A DNA stretch of 64,000 nucleotides from Myxocyprinus asiaticus (GCF_019703515.2 NC_059382.1:10178001-10242000); one strand, 5' to 3'. Shown: positions 47,761-59,111, numbered from the stretch's first letter. Program-made: numbers and translations. The notes: generated by a model not told the origin, from the sequence alone.

Positions 47761-47861
47761 ACCTGTTGGTGGATATGCTTGGAGTTTTGGCCAGCTACAG
47801 TATCACCGTCAAAGAACTCAAATTGCTCTTCAGCATGCTGCGAGGCGAAGGCGGATTGTGG
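47761..47861 (+). CDS. nbea: Neurobeachin coding exon 2 of 7 in window
   Basis: 101 bases encode D (split codon) then [20 protein letters not shown] to LRGEGGLW. The acceptor is CCCTGATGAACAG and the donor is GTAAGC from 47862. It enters in phase 1 and leaves in phase 0, matching both neighbours. The peptide is nearly invariant among NBEA proteins and continues the armadillo-like N-terminal region. The LRGE and following residues favour NBEA over LRBA. Confidence 0.95.
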
Positions 47862-48642
47862 GTAAGCCAGTGAAAATGAGTGAAAACTCTGGGGCTCAGA
47901 GGGATTGTTAGCACCATCGCTTTGGAGAACGTTGAGTCTATTTAGACCTCTAGAGCAATCAACCGCAGAGCAGACCGAGCCTGCCCAGGTATCGATTCAC
48001 TGTTCTCAAGAGCGAAAGTTATTGACAGAATATCGACTGCTGTCAAATGCCACAGTGAGGATATTGTCACAATAGCTTTACCTTTTTGGATAGAGTGAAG
48101 TGCCTCACTGGAGAAAAAACAAACAAACAAACAACAAAAAAAAAAACCTTGTGAGCTGGGCTCCAAAAAGGCAGTTTATTATGAGATATAAAATGAAAAG
48201 ATTTGATCAGCCTGAGTTTTCATTAGATTTCCAAAAACAAGTGATAATGTGATAATTCAGATCTAACCTCTGAAATCAGAACTGACTTTGCAATAGGGAG
48301 GCAAGACATTACATTTTAAGTATCAGAAGATCTTGCCGAGAAGATTTAATTGAATAATTATTCCTTGGTGTTGTCTTAAAGGTGAAGTGTGTAATTTCTG
48401 CACCATAGGGTCAATGATGTGATGCTCATTATTATTATTATTTTTTTTTTATCTGTTAAATTATTCAGAAATACATAAAAAAAAAATGCATTCACACAAA
48501 ATTATTACTTAGGGTGACCACGTTTTCACTTCCTGAGTTCAAAGGCATTTAAAAAAAATTCTGAGGCTTTAAGTCTGAAATATCATGTGGTGTAGCAGTC
48601 CAGAGACAGTATAAAAAAATAAAAAAATAAAACAAAATCTAA
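47862..48642. other. nbea: nbea intron, first part
   Basis: No gene. A fragment of the AAAGGTGAAGTGTGTAATTT repeat family occurs at about 48380, with AT-rich low-complexity runs after it. Confidence 0.6.
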
Positions 48643-49234
48643 TTAAAGGAATATTCTGGGTTCAATCCAAGTTAAGCTCAATTGACAGCAATGTTGGTTA
48701 TCACAAAAATGTATTTTGACTCACCCTTCCTTTCCTTAAAAAAAAGCAAAAATCTTGGTTCCAGTGAAGCACTTATACAATGGAAGTAAATGGGGACCTT
48801 AAAATAGGCTACTCACATTTTCAAAAGTATAGCCACAAGACATAAAGGATATGCATGTAAACATGATTTTAGTGTGATAAAGCGCTTACTAACCTTATCT
48901 GTGTAAAGTTATAGCCAATTTTACAACTTCGTTACCATGACATTGTAATGTCAAAAAGCCCTAAAACGACTGTAAAAATTACAATTTAAACAACTTTACA
49001 GCTCAAATAATACACAGGTAAACCCTCCAAAAACTGGCCACATTCACTTGCATTGTCCCCATTTACTTCAATTGTAAGTGCATCACTGTAACCTCGATTT
49101 TTGTTTTTTTTTTTTTTTTTTTTTTTTTATGAAAAGGAGGAACGGGTCAAAATAAATTTTTGTGGTAATGAACATTATGCCACAAATGCTGTCGATTGTG
49201 CTTAAATTTTATTTAACCCGGAACATTACTTTAA
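48643..49234. mobile_element. TTAA-flanked long inverted-repeat element (second family)
   Basis: TTAA at 48643-48646 and 49231-49234 flanks inverted ends: AGGAATATTCTGGGTTCAAT on the left, and the reverse complement of AGTAATGTTCCGGGTTAAAT on the right. Much of the 592-bp body is also self-complementary; GTGAAGCACTTATACAATGG on the left pairs with CAATTGTAAGTGCATCACTG on the right. Non-coding. TTAA target duplication is the piggyBac signature, so this is a probable piggyBac-type MITE common in cyprinids. It contains a poly(T) run near 49103-49128. Confidence 0.8.
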
Positions 49235-49384
49235 AAGCTAGAAGATCCTTGACTAAAAAAATATTGAGTAGTGCTGAATAATCTTTTATTAATATTTGTT
49301 TAAAAAACAGGCAGCTAAACAAAAACTTTTGTCATCAAAGTCAAGTGGTGTAACCAATGTGCAATTTCTGCCTCTTTTTTAATA

Positions 49385-49482
49385 ACAGAGGGACAAATCA
49401 AAAAAGAAATATAGTAGTTATCAACATTATGCCACAAATGCTGTCGGTTGAGCTTAACTTGAATTGAACCTGGAACATTCAT
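49385..49482. repeat. Truncated second-family element at the next splice acceptor
   Basis: Carries the right-hand part of the family seen at 48643-49234 (TCAACATTATGCCACAAATG, then TTGAGCTTAACTTG and AACCTGGAACATTC), without its terminal TTAA. It ends only 17 bases before the exon at 49500. CTTAAC at 49453-49458 is a plausible branch point, 42 bases from the acceptor AG. Confidence 0.75.
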
Positions 49483-49499
49483 GTATGTGTCTTCCACAG

Positions 49500-49595
49500 C
49501 CAAGACATGCAGTCAAACTTCTTTCCGTTCTCACTCAAATGGCACAGAGACATGGACCAGATACTTTCTTTAACTTCCCTGGGCGAAGTGCAGCT
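49500..49595 (+). CDS. nbea: Neurobeachin coding exon 3 of 7 in window
   Basis: 96 bases, 32 codons, phase 0 at both ends: [20 protein letters not shown] to [10 protein letters not shown]. The acceptor is GTCTTCCACAG and the donor is GTGAGT from 49596. It links the helical N-terminal part to the lectin-like module. The region just upstream of this acceptor derives from a repeat element (49385-49482), so its splicing signals are partly repeat-derived. Confidence 0.95.
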
Positions 49596-50130
49596 GTGAG
49601 TGACATTTCCCATATTCTCTGCTGTTTAATTGAATGTTTGAGGGATGCCTTTACATTTGTGTAAAACACACATAAGCATCCACAATTTAAGGATATTTGG
49701 AACAATGAGGACTTGATGGGATTTTTGGAAACATTTGTGTTCCCCTTGTGTGTAAACAGATTGTCCAGTATGTTAAACGATCCTTATTACAGAGTTCTCT
49801 GGAACACATGATTCTGATTAGTCAACTGCGGCATTTTGCAAAAAATAAAATAAACAAATTAGTATAAAGACAGCTAAACTGAATCATTGACTAATGTCAG
49901 TTATACAGTTTCTTACATACAGTTTCTTACATACATATAAACCAGTTTCTTACATATCTGAGCTAGTTTCATGTCTCACATATCACTCAAATCTGAAATC
50001 AATATTTCTTGTCCATTTATTTATATGATTAGTAATAAACTGTTATAACTTAAAGTCACTATAACATTATCCTTACATACTGTATAAGGTTAAAGAGTCT
50101 AATAATTCTTTGATCTTTGTTTAATCCTAG
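49596..50130. other. nbea: nbea intron, no feature seen
   Basis: Short AT-rich intron with a local repetition of CAGTTTCTTACATA at 49912-49955. The acceptor is TTTAATCCTAG. Confidence 0.7.
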
Positions 50131-50252
50131 GCGATTGCGTTACCTCCTATTGCCAAATGGCCTTACCAGAATGGCTTCACCCTCAACACCTGGTTTCGTA
50201 TGGATCCTCTCAACAACGTCAACGTGGACAAAGACAAACCGTACCTTTACTG
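50131..50252 (+). CDS. nbea: Neurobeachin coding exon 4 of 7 in window
   Basis: 122 bases: [20 protein letters not shown] to VDKDKPYLY, plus two bases of a split cysteine codon. The donor is GTGACT from 50253. This begins the concanavalin A-like/laminin G-like jelly-roll module that sits within the armadillo region of NBEA-type BEACH proteins. The [14 protein letters not shown] motif is a hallmark of the NBEA/LRBA family. It leaves in phase 2, matching the exon at 53693. Confidence 0.95.
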
Positions 50253-50809
50253 GTGACTACATTCTCTGCCTATGATTTAATGCAATTATATATAACTGTG
50301 TCACATCTTAGATAAGCATCAGAGGCTGTATCTGTAAGTAAATATTTACCATTTTATTTAAAAAATATATATATATATTTTTTTTTTGCATTGACATTCT
50401 TACTGCTTTGCCTCTTATATAATGAGCTTTGTTAGAGGATTTTGTTTTTTGATAATGTGGTGGATTATGCTAGCATAAAAGGGAATTAGGCCAGATTCTG
50501 CTGATTAAACCAAAAGGTGTTTGAACCCAGGGCAGAATGTTCCAGATATCTCTGCAGAGGGACACTGGGCTGGAAATGGGCATTAATTTGGGCTTTTAAT
50601 GTCAATCCGGCAACGAGAACATCGTATATAGAGACTTGTGGGTAATTAGAGCTCAGATCAATAAGGCAGAAATTTGTTTATTGGCTGTGGTTCCAGAAGT
50701 GAGGGAAGACGGCCCTCAAGGGATAGGGTGTGTTATGTTTAAGTGTGTTTTGAGAGAGAGGGAGTGTTTGAGAGAGACAACATCTTTTTTTAGATAGGCT
50801 TGGTCAGTT

Positions 50810-51609
50810 TTAAAGAGTATCTTACCCAAAAATGAAAATTCTGTTGTCCTTTACTCACTCTTATATTGTTCCAAACCTGTGGTATTTTCTTTCTTCTGTG
50901 GAACTACAAAAGCAGAAGTTTAGCAGAATGTTGATGCCGCTCTTTTACATACACTTAAAGTGAATGGTGACCCGGGGCTAGCAAACATTAAAAATGACAA
51001 AAATTAAAGTAGTCCATATGACTTGCTATACTATACTGTAGCTTTGAGTGAGAAAAATCCCTGAATTTAAGGCATTATTCACTAATAATCTTCTCCTTGT
51101 TTGTAGTTCTCAAAGCTAATTTACGTATATTGCATATTAAAATATGCCGTGTCAAGATGTGTCATACCAGGTTTGACCTACATGTAAATCATGCCAAATG
51201 TTATTGGTTCTTGTCTGTCTTATAACTGATTGTGATGTGCCAAATTTGAATATGTACATATTGAAATCACACAATGAGATGTTAGTGCTGTTGTGGAGAT
51301 GAGGATTTTCCATTAGTAATGACTTATCTTTTGGTCTGTTCCTCACACAAAGCTATCGTATGACTTCACAGAAGACTTGGAATCTAGCGTGTGATTTGTA
51401 TGAACTGGTTGCATGTTGTTTTTGTCATTTTTGGAGCTTGTAATCCCTTGGCCACCATCTACTTTCATTATATGGAAAATAGCTGCATGAACATCCTGCC
51501 TTACATATTTTAAAGTCTACATCAGAAAGAAAATCATACAGGTTTGGAACAACATGAGGGTGAAAAAATGATGACAGAATATTCATTTTTAGGCAAACTA
51601 TCCATTTTA
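50810..51609. repeat. TTAA-type inverted-repeat element, long form
   Basis: The left arm reads TTAAAGAGTATCTTACCC and then AATTCTGTTGTCCTTTACTC. The right arm has AACAACATGAGGGTGAAAAA and ends AGGCAAACTATCC. The 800-bp length matches the long form at 59214-59968, with the shared internal phrase GGTCTGTTCCTCACACAAAG. Confidence 0.7.
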
Positions 51610-52275
51610 TAATCATTTTAAGGCATGTGCCACTGATATTAACTCAAAATTATTTGTTAGCTGGTTGATGTATTTGTTAGGAAAGAGTTCCTCTGAGTTT
51701 AAGCTGTTTAGATTCTCCTATCATGCATTATAATGATCCCTGCTTTGTAAAACTACCCCAGGCTCTGTGAAGAGTTTGAAAAACAGTGTTTTTGAAGTTC
51801 GTCATGCTAATAATCAGCTACCGTCTCTACACTCCGCTACCAGCTCTAGTTTTGAGAGTGAATTCTGTGTCCCGCTTGCTGTTTTGCTGCCAGATCTAGA
51901 GCTGCCAGGCACATAATTGCTCTCACAAACTCAGTGTAAGAGTTCAGCCTGTGCGTGACACAGATTCAGAGTAAAAGCAGATCTGTGCAAAGAAAAACCG
52001 AGCATCGATTCACATTGATCATTATTATTTGTGCAGATTCTGTCCACTGGAAGACACACAGGAGCTGTCTGTTGTGCTGTAGCTTCAGATTCTTTGCATG
52101 TGGCAGTTTATACTGTGTTGTGGGGAAAAGACAACACAAAGCTTTATTTGGTGTTTAAAAATAAGCTGTATCTTAATTGTGACCTCTCATTACTGCTTTG
52201 GAACAGTAAACTGCAACCCTGAACTATATAGCTAATACTCCTCAGACAACTTTAACAGGGTTCAATAGAAAGTTT

Positions 52276-52276
<1 letters not shown>

Positions 52277-52325
<49 letters not shown>

Positions 52326-52332
52326 TATATAT
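52277..52332. repeat. (AT)n microsatellite
   Basis: Nearly pure AT dinucleotide for about 55 bases. Confidence 0.95.
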
Positions 52333-52775
52333 CAAGACTATTTGTATTTTGGGTTTCCAACTCTGTGTATCCAAGGTTACACAGAGTTGTATCTGTGTAA
52401 GTATCTGGATTTTGGAACCAGAAAAAAGCAGCCCTTAACTGAGCTGCCCAAAATTACCACAGCAAATTGGGCAATTTTAATCCCCATCTGTCGTATGGCA
52501 AATATAACAGTGATAAACGTAATCATGGATGTCTATTGCTCCAAATAAAATTAGCCAAGAGTTTCCTCATATTTACAAAGAAGGAACTAGGAGGAGCTAA
52601 AGGAATTTATTGAAAGAGATATAAAAAACTTTAATAATTATGTTTATTCGTCCAATTAAAGAAATAGGAAGAGTTCTCCATCTGTTAAGGTCTTCTTTCA
52701 CTTTATTATACTGTAGGATCATAATTCACTGAGACTAGTTTGGCTAATTGAAGAGTAATAGTGATACTAAGATAT

Positions 52776-53147
52776 TTAAATCCATCCACTAGCTAGAACA
52801 AATAATAATGGGGACAAAGTACAACCCTGGCGAGTTCCACGAAATAATAAAAATGGTTTTGAAATTATATTATTTGTTTGAACCTCTGCCATTGGTTCTG
52901 CATATAACAATTTAATCCAATTACAAAAAGATCTCCCAAACCCGAATCTATAAAGTACTTGAAAAAGATACGGCCGCTCGACCCTGTCAAAGGCCTTTTC
53001 AGCGTCTAGGGACAACATACATGTTTGCCTAGATCCTTCTCTTACATATAGTAAATTTAATACACGCCTAATATTGTGGAAAGCCTGACGATTTTTAACA
53101 AACCCACATTGGTCCACCTCTGTTAAAGATGGAAGATACTTCTCCAT
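52776..53147 (-). pseudogene. L1-type non-LTR retrotransposon RT fragment
   Basis: A 123-codon open stretch on the - strand. It carries DQCGFVKNRQ-like text (here VDQCGFVKNRQAFHN), MLSLDAEKAFDRVERPYLF with the catalytic-region aspartates, and FRGTRQGCTLSPLLFVLA. These are blocks of the reverse transcriptase palm of L1-clade LINEs. The FADD box should follow but is missing, and nothing recognisable precedes it, so this is a doubly truncated relic in the nbea intron, antisense to the gene. Confidence 0.9.
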
Positions 53148-53344
53148 CTTAAAGCTAAATGTTTAGCTAGGATTCAAATACGTTTTTGCTTTAAATCAAA
53201 GTTTGCAGTGTTCTGATTCACCTCAGAGCTGGTTGGCTTGGTTCATGTCTTTCAACTGTTTTATGGAGGATTTTAAGAAATCCTAATGGAAAAAAATTTA
53301 TGGGAAAAATACGTCCCAAACTGAGGCAGCTGTAAAAGTGGACA

Positions 53345-53625
53345 GGCACTGTTCAAACCCTGCTTAAAAAACAAAAACAGCTTACACCAGCCTAAGGTGG
53401 TTTGCTGATCGTAACTGATCTAAGCTGGTTTAGCCAGTGTCTCTGCCTGGACAAAGTGGAGTTCAGCTGGTTTAGCTGGTTGACCAGCCAGTCTTCCAGT
53501 CTGACAATGCCCAAAACCTCTTTTAAACCATCAAACCAGACCAGCCTGACCAGTGGAAACCAGCTTACTGACAGGCTAAGCCCAGCAAACCACCTGGTTA
53601 AAGTGGTTTTATCCAGCAGGGAATG
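53345..53625. repeat. Dispersed palindromic repeat rich in CCAGC/GCTGG
   Basis: Built from CAGCTGGTTTAGCTGG-like phrases on the left and AAACCAGCTTACTGACAGGC on the right, so the halves are roughly complementary. A relative lies at about 45435-45595. Confidence 0.65.
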
Positions 53626-53692
53626 TTAAGACATACAGTAAGTGTTCTGTAATATGGTATATGGTACGTATTTATTGATTTTTCATCTTCAG

Positions 53693-53819
53693 TTTCAGAA
53701 CCAGCAAAGGCATTGGCTATTCTGCACATTTTGTGGGCAACTGCTTGATTGTGACATCACTGAAATCAAAAGGAAAGGGCTTCCAGCACTGTGTGAAATA
53801 TGACTTCCAGCCCTGCAAG
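53693..53819 (+). CDS. nbea: Neurobeachin coding exon 5 of 7 in window
   Basis: 127 bases complete the split cysteine codon and encode [20 protein letters not shown] to [13 protein letters not shown]. The acceptor is TTCATCTTCAG and the donor is GTACGC from 53820. It is part of the lectin-like module. GNCLIVTS is the NBEA form; LRBA differs there. A cysteine (TGC) precedes the final lysine where, from memory, mammalian NBEA has arginine. Confidence 0.95.
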
Positions 53820-54659
53820 GTACGCTTTGATTTTCACGTTTTGCTGCTTTGATTCTCTCTCTCTCTCTCTGTCTCATTCTCTCTCTCTTTCTCCCTATGA
53901 CTTTTTCATGCTAACCACTTTAGTAATCTACTGATTGCATTGTAAAGGAGTTAGACTTGAATGGATGCACTTGTGAATTTTTTCACTGTTATTCTCAGTT
54001 AGTCATGAGGCTGTGCCTGGAGATGTGTGTTCCAGTTAACTGGGCTGAATGTCGTGTTTACAAACTGTTGCTCAACCCCAGGACATGAGATAAATGAGGA
54101 CATTTTGTGTATTTGTTTTTTGTTGAAGTCTTGTGGAAATCTCTTGGAAATCACTGCATAGCTGGTGCAGTCAAGAAACATCTGTCTAACAAGTGGTTTC
54201 CTTGTTTCTGCTCAATATGTAATACTAGCTGGAGTAATCATTATAATCGTAAATAACTTTTCAACTTCTCTATTGAACCTAAGGGGAATGGTCTTGTTTA
54301 AGGACTTTAGGCTCTTTACTGCTACACACATTCGATTCAAAGTCAAATATTTCATTTCATATTCAAGTTTTTTGTTTATGCATGCTTTACGAAACACCTA
54401 ATATATTTCCTTCATGAAGGACAGCTGGTGCAAGTTCTTTTGCATTTTGTGCAACTGTGCACGTGATGATGCTTTCACTGAATAAAGAGAAAAAATGAAC
54501 TCTTTTAATTGTACTTTTTTTTTTTTTATGTATTAGTATTTATTTTTTTACTTTGCTTTAAATGAAAAATAAAGAATCACTGCACTCTACCGATATGGGG
54601 TGCAAAAATCCATGAGCCTTTATCAATTACAAAAGAAAAAATTATCTGCACTTTCACCA

Positions 54660-54716
54660 GTCAGGAGACACAGACGTTTCGGCCTCGTGTCCTTCCTCAG
54701 TGTATGTCTGGTTTAC
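54660..54716 (-). ncRNA. Hammerhead-ribozyme-like motif in a repeat fragment
   Basis: On the - strand the order is ATACA, CTGAGGA, GGAC-ACGA-GGCC, GAAAC, GTC, TGTGT. CTGAGGA fits the CUGANGA core. GGAC and GGCC can form stem II with one A-G mismatch and an ACGA loop. GAAAC fits the second core strand, GTC fits the cleavage triplet, and ATACA with TGTGT can form stem I (one G-U pair). Short hammerheads of this layout are known from Penelope-like retroelements. The surrounding 54580-54790 looks like a repeat fragment, but no protein of that class is present. Activity is not shown. Confidence 0.4.
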
Positions 54717-54897
54717 TCGTGCAAGCAGTTTATAGTTCTGTTCCCTGGTTCAGGTGTGTCATTAAAACTTTTCTATTTATTCCTAAGACATATGATTGCT
54801 TTGTTTGGTAGAAAATAGGACTTAAATTTAAGTCATTGTTCAAAGAAAATCTTTCTTGACAGCCGTGGTCACCGTTTGCATTCATTGTACGGAAAAG

Positions 54898-55016
54898 AGA
54901 AGCTCGGACATTCTACTGTAAATAGCTCCTTTTGTGTTCCACAGAGGAAATACATTTTAGATGTTTTGAATGTAATGAAGTAATGATGACAAAATTTTAA
55001 TTTTAAAAATTTAATT
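54898..55016. repeat. Fragment of a TTAA-type inverted-repeat element
   Basis: Carries CTCCTTTTGTGTTCCACAGA and GTAATGATGACAAAATTTTA; only the right arm survives. Confidence 0.55.
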
Positions 55017-56212
55017 GCTTTAAAGCAAAGAAAGGAAAAATACAGGTCTTCGTCAGGTTTCTCTTTTTAGTTTTCATTCTCTGTCTGTTCAGTGGAATAA
55101 AGTGATGATAAACCAAAGTGATTCATAATTCTTGTGGTTTAATAGCGATGATAAACAGTGGTTTTAAGGTGAGAAATGCCTTTTTACAGCCCATTGGATT
55201 AATCAGATTTTCCTCTGCAATACACATTTAAATGAGCTGTTTAATTCACCTGATCTCCAGCGGTTTGGACTCACATAGGGCCTTTTGTGACTAAGGGACA
55301 AAAGGCTGTGTACATTTTAATTTGGTTTTGAGAGGAAATATATAGCACAATTATTCTTTATAGACAGAATGACAATAGAGCAAATAATCAAAATGTAGCA
55401 GTATGGAATGTCAGGTGTGCTGGCCAAAACATGATGTTGTATTAAGCAGATGATTTGAAAAAGCTCAGTGGGATATTACATTGCTTTGAGAAAACAGAAC
55501 ACACAGAACACCTAGCCTGCTTTCTGTCCAAATGGTGTGAGCTTCACTCCAGAGCACGTTTGAAACACTGCACCATTTTATGACAAATTCATGTTGAAGC
55601 ACATTCACTGAATTGAAATCTGTAATGACCCTTGTCTCTTGCTAACTAAACCTGCCTTTACTTCCTCACTGCTTTGATTTCCTCCCTCTTTGTATCTCTT
55701 CTCCAATCCCTTCTCTTCTTCTCTCACTCAAAATCTGATGTATTATTTATATCTAAATGCAAATTTTACTGCATTAGACAGTGTGCTTTTACTGTGAATT
55801 TTAGACCATTGTTCATTAACCTGATTTATCAAATGAATTTATGTAATTCAGTCACTATGATGTCATAATCAAATACATTTTTGCATACTAAAATTGCAAT
55901 GCACATGTTGTTAAAATAAAACTTGACAGTGGTATCTGACATTATAGGTGTGGAATATATTTTAGATTTTTGCTTTTGTTAATGATGACATCACATTATT
56001 TTTATCAGTGGTTCTCAACTGGTTTTGCTTCAGTTATTCAGTTTGCTTCATGTCAACATTTATGCAATTCAAAATGTATGTACTGTATAACACGTTTTGC
56101 TGCAGTTATCCTATAAAATGTCCATCTGGGGTGCCAAAAGCAAGTAAAATGGTGTCATATTCAGACACGGTTTTAAAGTGAATTTTAGATTAAAAAAAAA
56201 TTAAACATACCT

Positions 56213-56556
56213 CCCTAACCTAAAATCTTTGCCTGAACTAACCAATAGTGTTTTAAAATGTAAATGAGACGTTTAAAAAATACATCAAACCATTAGTTTT
56301 AAAATATATATGAGACATTAAATAAGACTTCCTTACCTTATCAATGCCTAAACCTAACCAATAGTGTTTTAAAATATATATGAGATGTTAAAAAAGACAT
56401 CCTTACCAAATCAACTCCTAAACCTAACCAATAGTGTTTTAAAATGTAAACGGGACATTTAAAAAAGACATCTAACTAATAGTGTTTTAAAATATAAATG
56501 AGACGTTAAAAAAGACATCCTTATCTTACCTAACTAGTAGTGTTTTAAAAGGCCGA
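56213..56556. repeat. Minisatellite, about 68-bp units, five to six copies
   Basis: Units carry AACCAATAGTGTTTTAAAAT, then TATATATGAGACGTT or a variant, AAAAAAGACATCCTTACC, and a short AAACCTA-like part. The units vary in length and some lack the CCTTACC segment. Confidence 0.8.
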
Positions 56557-57407
56557 AGCAAAATGAAAAAGCACATTTTCTGAAGCAACCACATCATTTC
56601 ATGCCACTTCCATGACTCTGTAATGTCACATGTCAGCTTGAGTTTATAGCTGGACTTGAACCTCAGTTCACTGACTCAAAGTCCAACACCCTGTCAGGTG
56701 AGCTACTACACAAGCTATTCATGTTGGAATAAGTGTATATATGTAGGTGGGTCTGTAATACAAGCATTAAAATGTACAGTTTTTCAGAGTAAAAGTGTGT
56801 CGATATCATAAAATAGCAGGGTCTGAGTAATAGAGAGAAAAATAAGTATTTATAAAGTCAGAATCGGCCATTAAAATCATGATTTAAGTGAAAGTAAATT
56901 AATCACACAGTTGTTGTAGCGCCTCTAGTGTTCATTTCACCTGGAAACTGCAGGGAATTGTACCTGGAGACACGTATAAAAAGTTTTGCAAAAATGTATA
57001 TAGAGTCACGTTTTCACTATAAAGAAATGTATTAATATATATTGCATAGGACCAACAATATGCAAAATGATCACAATGACAGAGTGAATAAGAAAACTTT
57101 TACCTTGTGTAGATTTGTTCATGGTTTGCTAGAATGAAGGCATGTCACATAACCTGTCCTTATTAGTTTCTGCTTTATTCTGTTGTTTTTGTGTGGTAAA
57201 AGTAGTAGTAGTAGTAGAACTAAGTGACAGATGAATTTGCGCAAACATATTTTATTGGATACACAGCCTTTAACTTAAAGAAATGGAAATCGTTTTGACC
57301 CATTTTTGGGTCATGACACACCAGTAGAGAACCACTAATTTATTATGTATTATTTAAATAAGCATATTGCCAGTTCATCAGAAAGGAATTTTCTTTTTCT
57401 TCTCTAG

Positions 57408-57527
57408 TGGTACATGATCAGCATCGTTCACATCTATAATCGATGGAGGAACAGTGAGATCCGCTGTTATGTCAATGGACAGCTTGTCTCCTATGGCGAC
57501 ATGGCTTGGCACGTCAACACCAACGAC
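57408..57527 (+). CDS. nbea: Neurobeachin coding exon 6 of 7 in window
   Basis: 120 bases, 40 codons, phase 0 at both ends: [20 protein letters not shown] then [20 protein letters not shown]. The donor is GTAAGA from 57528. It continues the lectin-like module. The [14 protein letters not shown] segment distinguishes NBEA from LRBA. No lesion or unusual codon was seen. Confidence 0.95.
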
Positions 57528-58964
57528 GTAAGACAGCTTTGCTGATGCTTTCTCTGTCTGTAGCTGCCAGGTGGAATCTCTGAGAAATATTAACACTGCA
57601 GTATGAAATTAAACTATGAAAGATGCATCAATTTACCACATTTATTCCAGTAAATCAAGGCTATCATGTGATTTGCAAAAAAATATTTTGTCACTATGAT
57701 GTATATGGCAGTATATGGTTGAGATGGGACACTTTAATGTAGAAAATGATGAATGTTGTCAGTAGAAATATCAAAATGTATGCATTTTTCTGAAACTAAA
57801 ACACTGTTTGCTATAGCTCAATATTTATATAAGGCATCTGCTTTATTTCAAAACCTATTGAGCTGCTTACAGAGACAGCATTATAAGCAGGATTTCAACA
57901 GTCAAGAAAAAATATTGAATTTAAAATTTTTGATTTCCAGGCAAGTCAGGGGAATTAATAAAATCTTAGAAAGTGTTAGAAAATGTATGGAATTTTACAG
58001 TGACTGTACTGCACATGTTTCTAGTTATGCTCAGCTCTAAAATATTTCACTGGCTAGAAATTGCTAATTGTTAATGCAATCCTTATGACTTGAAAATCCT
58101 TATCTGGTATTCACAAATGAACAGTCATGCTAAAGTCATGGAATTAAGAGGTGTAGGATCATAAATAAAATGTAATTCAATACTAAAAGTATCAATGAAA
58201 ACATAGTTGGATGTAATTTAAAATGTAGAGCATTCAAAATCTGTCCCGTATGAGGTTCCGTGATGGGTAGAATGTTACCATGGTTTTTTTTGGTGGCAAA
58301 AAAGCTAGATGCAGCACAAGCTTTAGATCGAGACGTGTTTTCAACAGTTGAAGTTGTTTTAACTTGATATTGCATCTAAAAATGTGACACTCCTGCACGA
58401 GGTGCTAAAAAACAGTGAGACAATGCACAACAGTCAAAGACTTCCATCTAGCGCATGTTTACATAGAAAAACAATTTAATAAAAGCACAGATGTATGCAA
58501 AATAGTGTTCGGTGTGAACACCCCTTAGAAGGCAGCTGTCTATGTTGGCAATAGACAGCAAGGCAGCTCATATATTTTGGAACAGAGCTATAATCTTGTT
58601 GATTAAACGATTAGATTCAAATTCACAGACTTTTGCCTCTGTTTCGCTGTAGGCCTACCTCACCAAAAGCAATGTCAGATAATTAAAGGTTGGACCAGCA
58701 GTGCTTAACCTCAAATCTCCTGGGTGCTGATTTTGATTAGACTAATAAGCAGGTTTCAGGACAGAATCTGTAATGGAACATCAAATTGCATTGTGAGTGT
58801 GTGCTGATCTTTTAGTACAAAGTAACCAGCACATTTTCACTCCCTGTTTTCTTACTGACATCGACTATATTTTCACACAAATGCTGTATTCCTTTCCTCC
58901 TCCCTTTAAAATTCAAAACTGATATGAAGAACTCCAAGCTGTTCTCTTCATGTTCTTATCACAG
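57528..58964. other. nbea: nbea intron, no feature recognised
   Basis: AT-rich, no repeat family identified with confidence and no gene. The acceptor is TTCTTATCACAG. Confidence 0.65.
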
Positions 58965-59111
58965 AGCTATGACAAATGTTTCCTGGGCTCATCGGAGATG
59001 GCAGACGCCAACCGAGTGTTCTGTGGGCAGCTCGGAGCCATCTATGTGTTCAGTGAAGCGCTAAACCCAGCTCAGATATTTGCTATCCATCAACTAGGAC
59101 CTGGATACAAG
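58965..59111 (+). CDS. nbea: Neurobeachin coding exon 7 of 7 in window
   Basis: 147 bases, 49 codons, phase 0 at both ends: SYDKCFLGSSEMADANRVFC to FAIHQLGPGYK. The donor is GTATGT from 59112. It closes the lectin-like module (GQLGAIYVFSEALNPAQIFA is a strongly conserved strand and helix of NBEA/LRBA). The following exon is not within the window, so the rest of the gene, including the PH-BEACH and WD40 parts, lies downstream. Confidence 0.95.

Larger units (their letters stand above)
50253..53692. other. nbea: nbea intron with several mobile-element remnants
   Basis: It contains a long-form TTAA-type element (50810-51609), an (AT)n tract (52277-52332), an L1 reverse transcriptase fragment (52776-53147) and a dispersed palindromic repeat (about 53345-53625). 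The stretch 50450-50720 is not obviously repetitive. Confidence 0.65.
53820..57407. other. nbea: nbea intron with ribozyme-like motif and minisatellite
   Basis: Includes a (CT)n run at about 53856-53890, a repeat fragment with a hammerhead-like motif (54580-54790), a TTAA-type fragment (54898-55016) and a minisatellite (56213-56556). The acceptor is TTTTCTTCTCTAG. Confidence 0.65.

Noticed and set aside
44997..59111. LRBA instead of NBEA
   Set aside because: The paralogue shares the architecture, but [22 protein letters not shown] and the KSVRNLQTSTEV region match NBEA and differ from LRBA as I know it.
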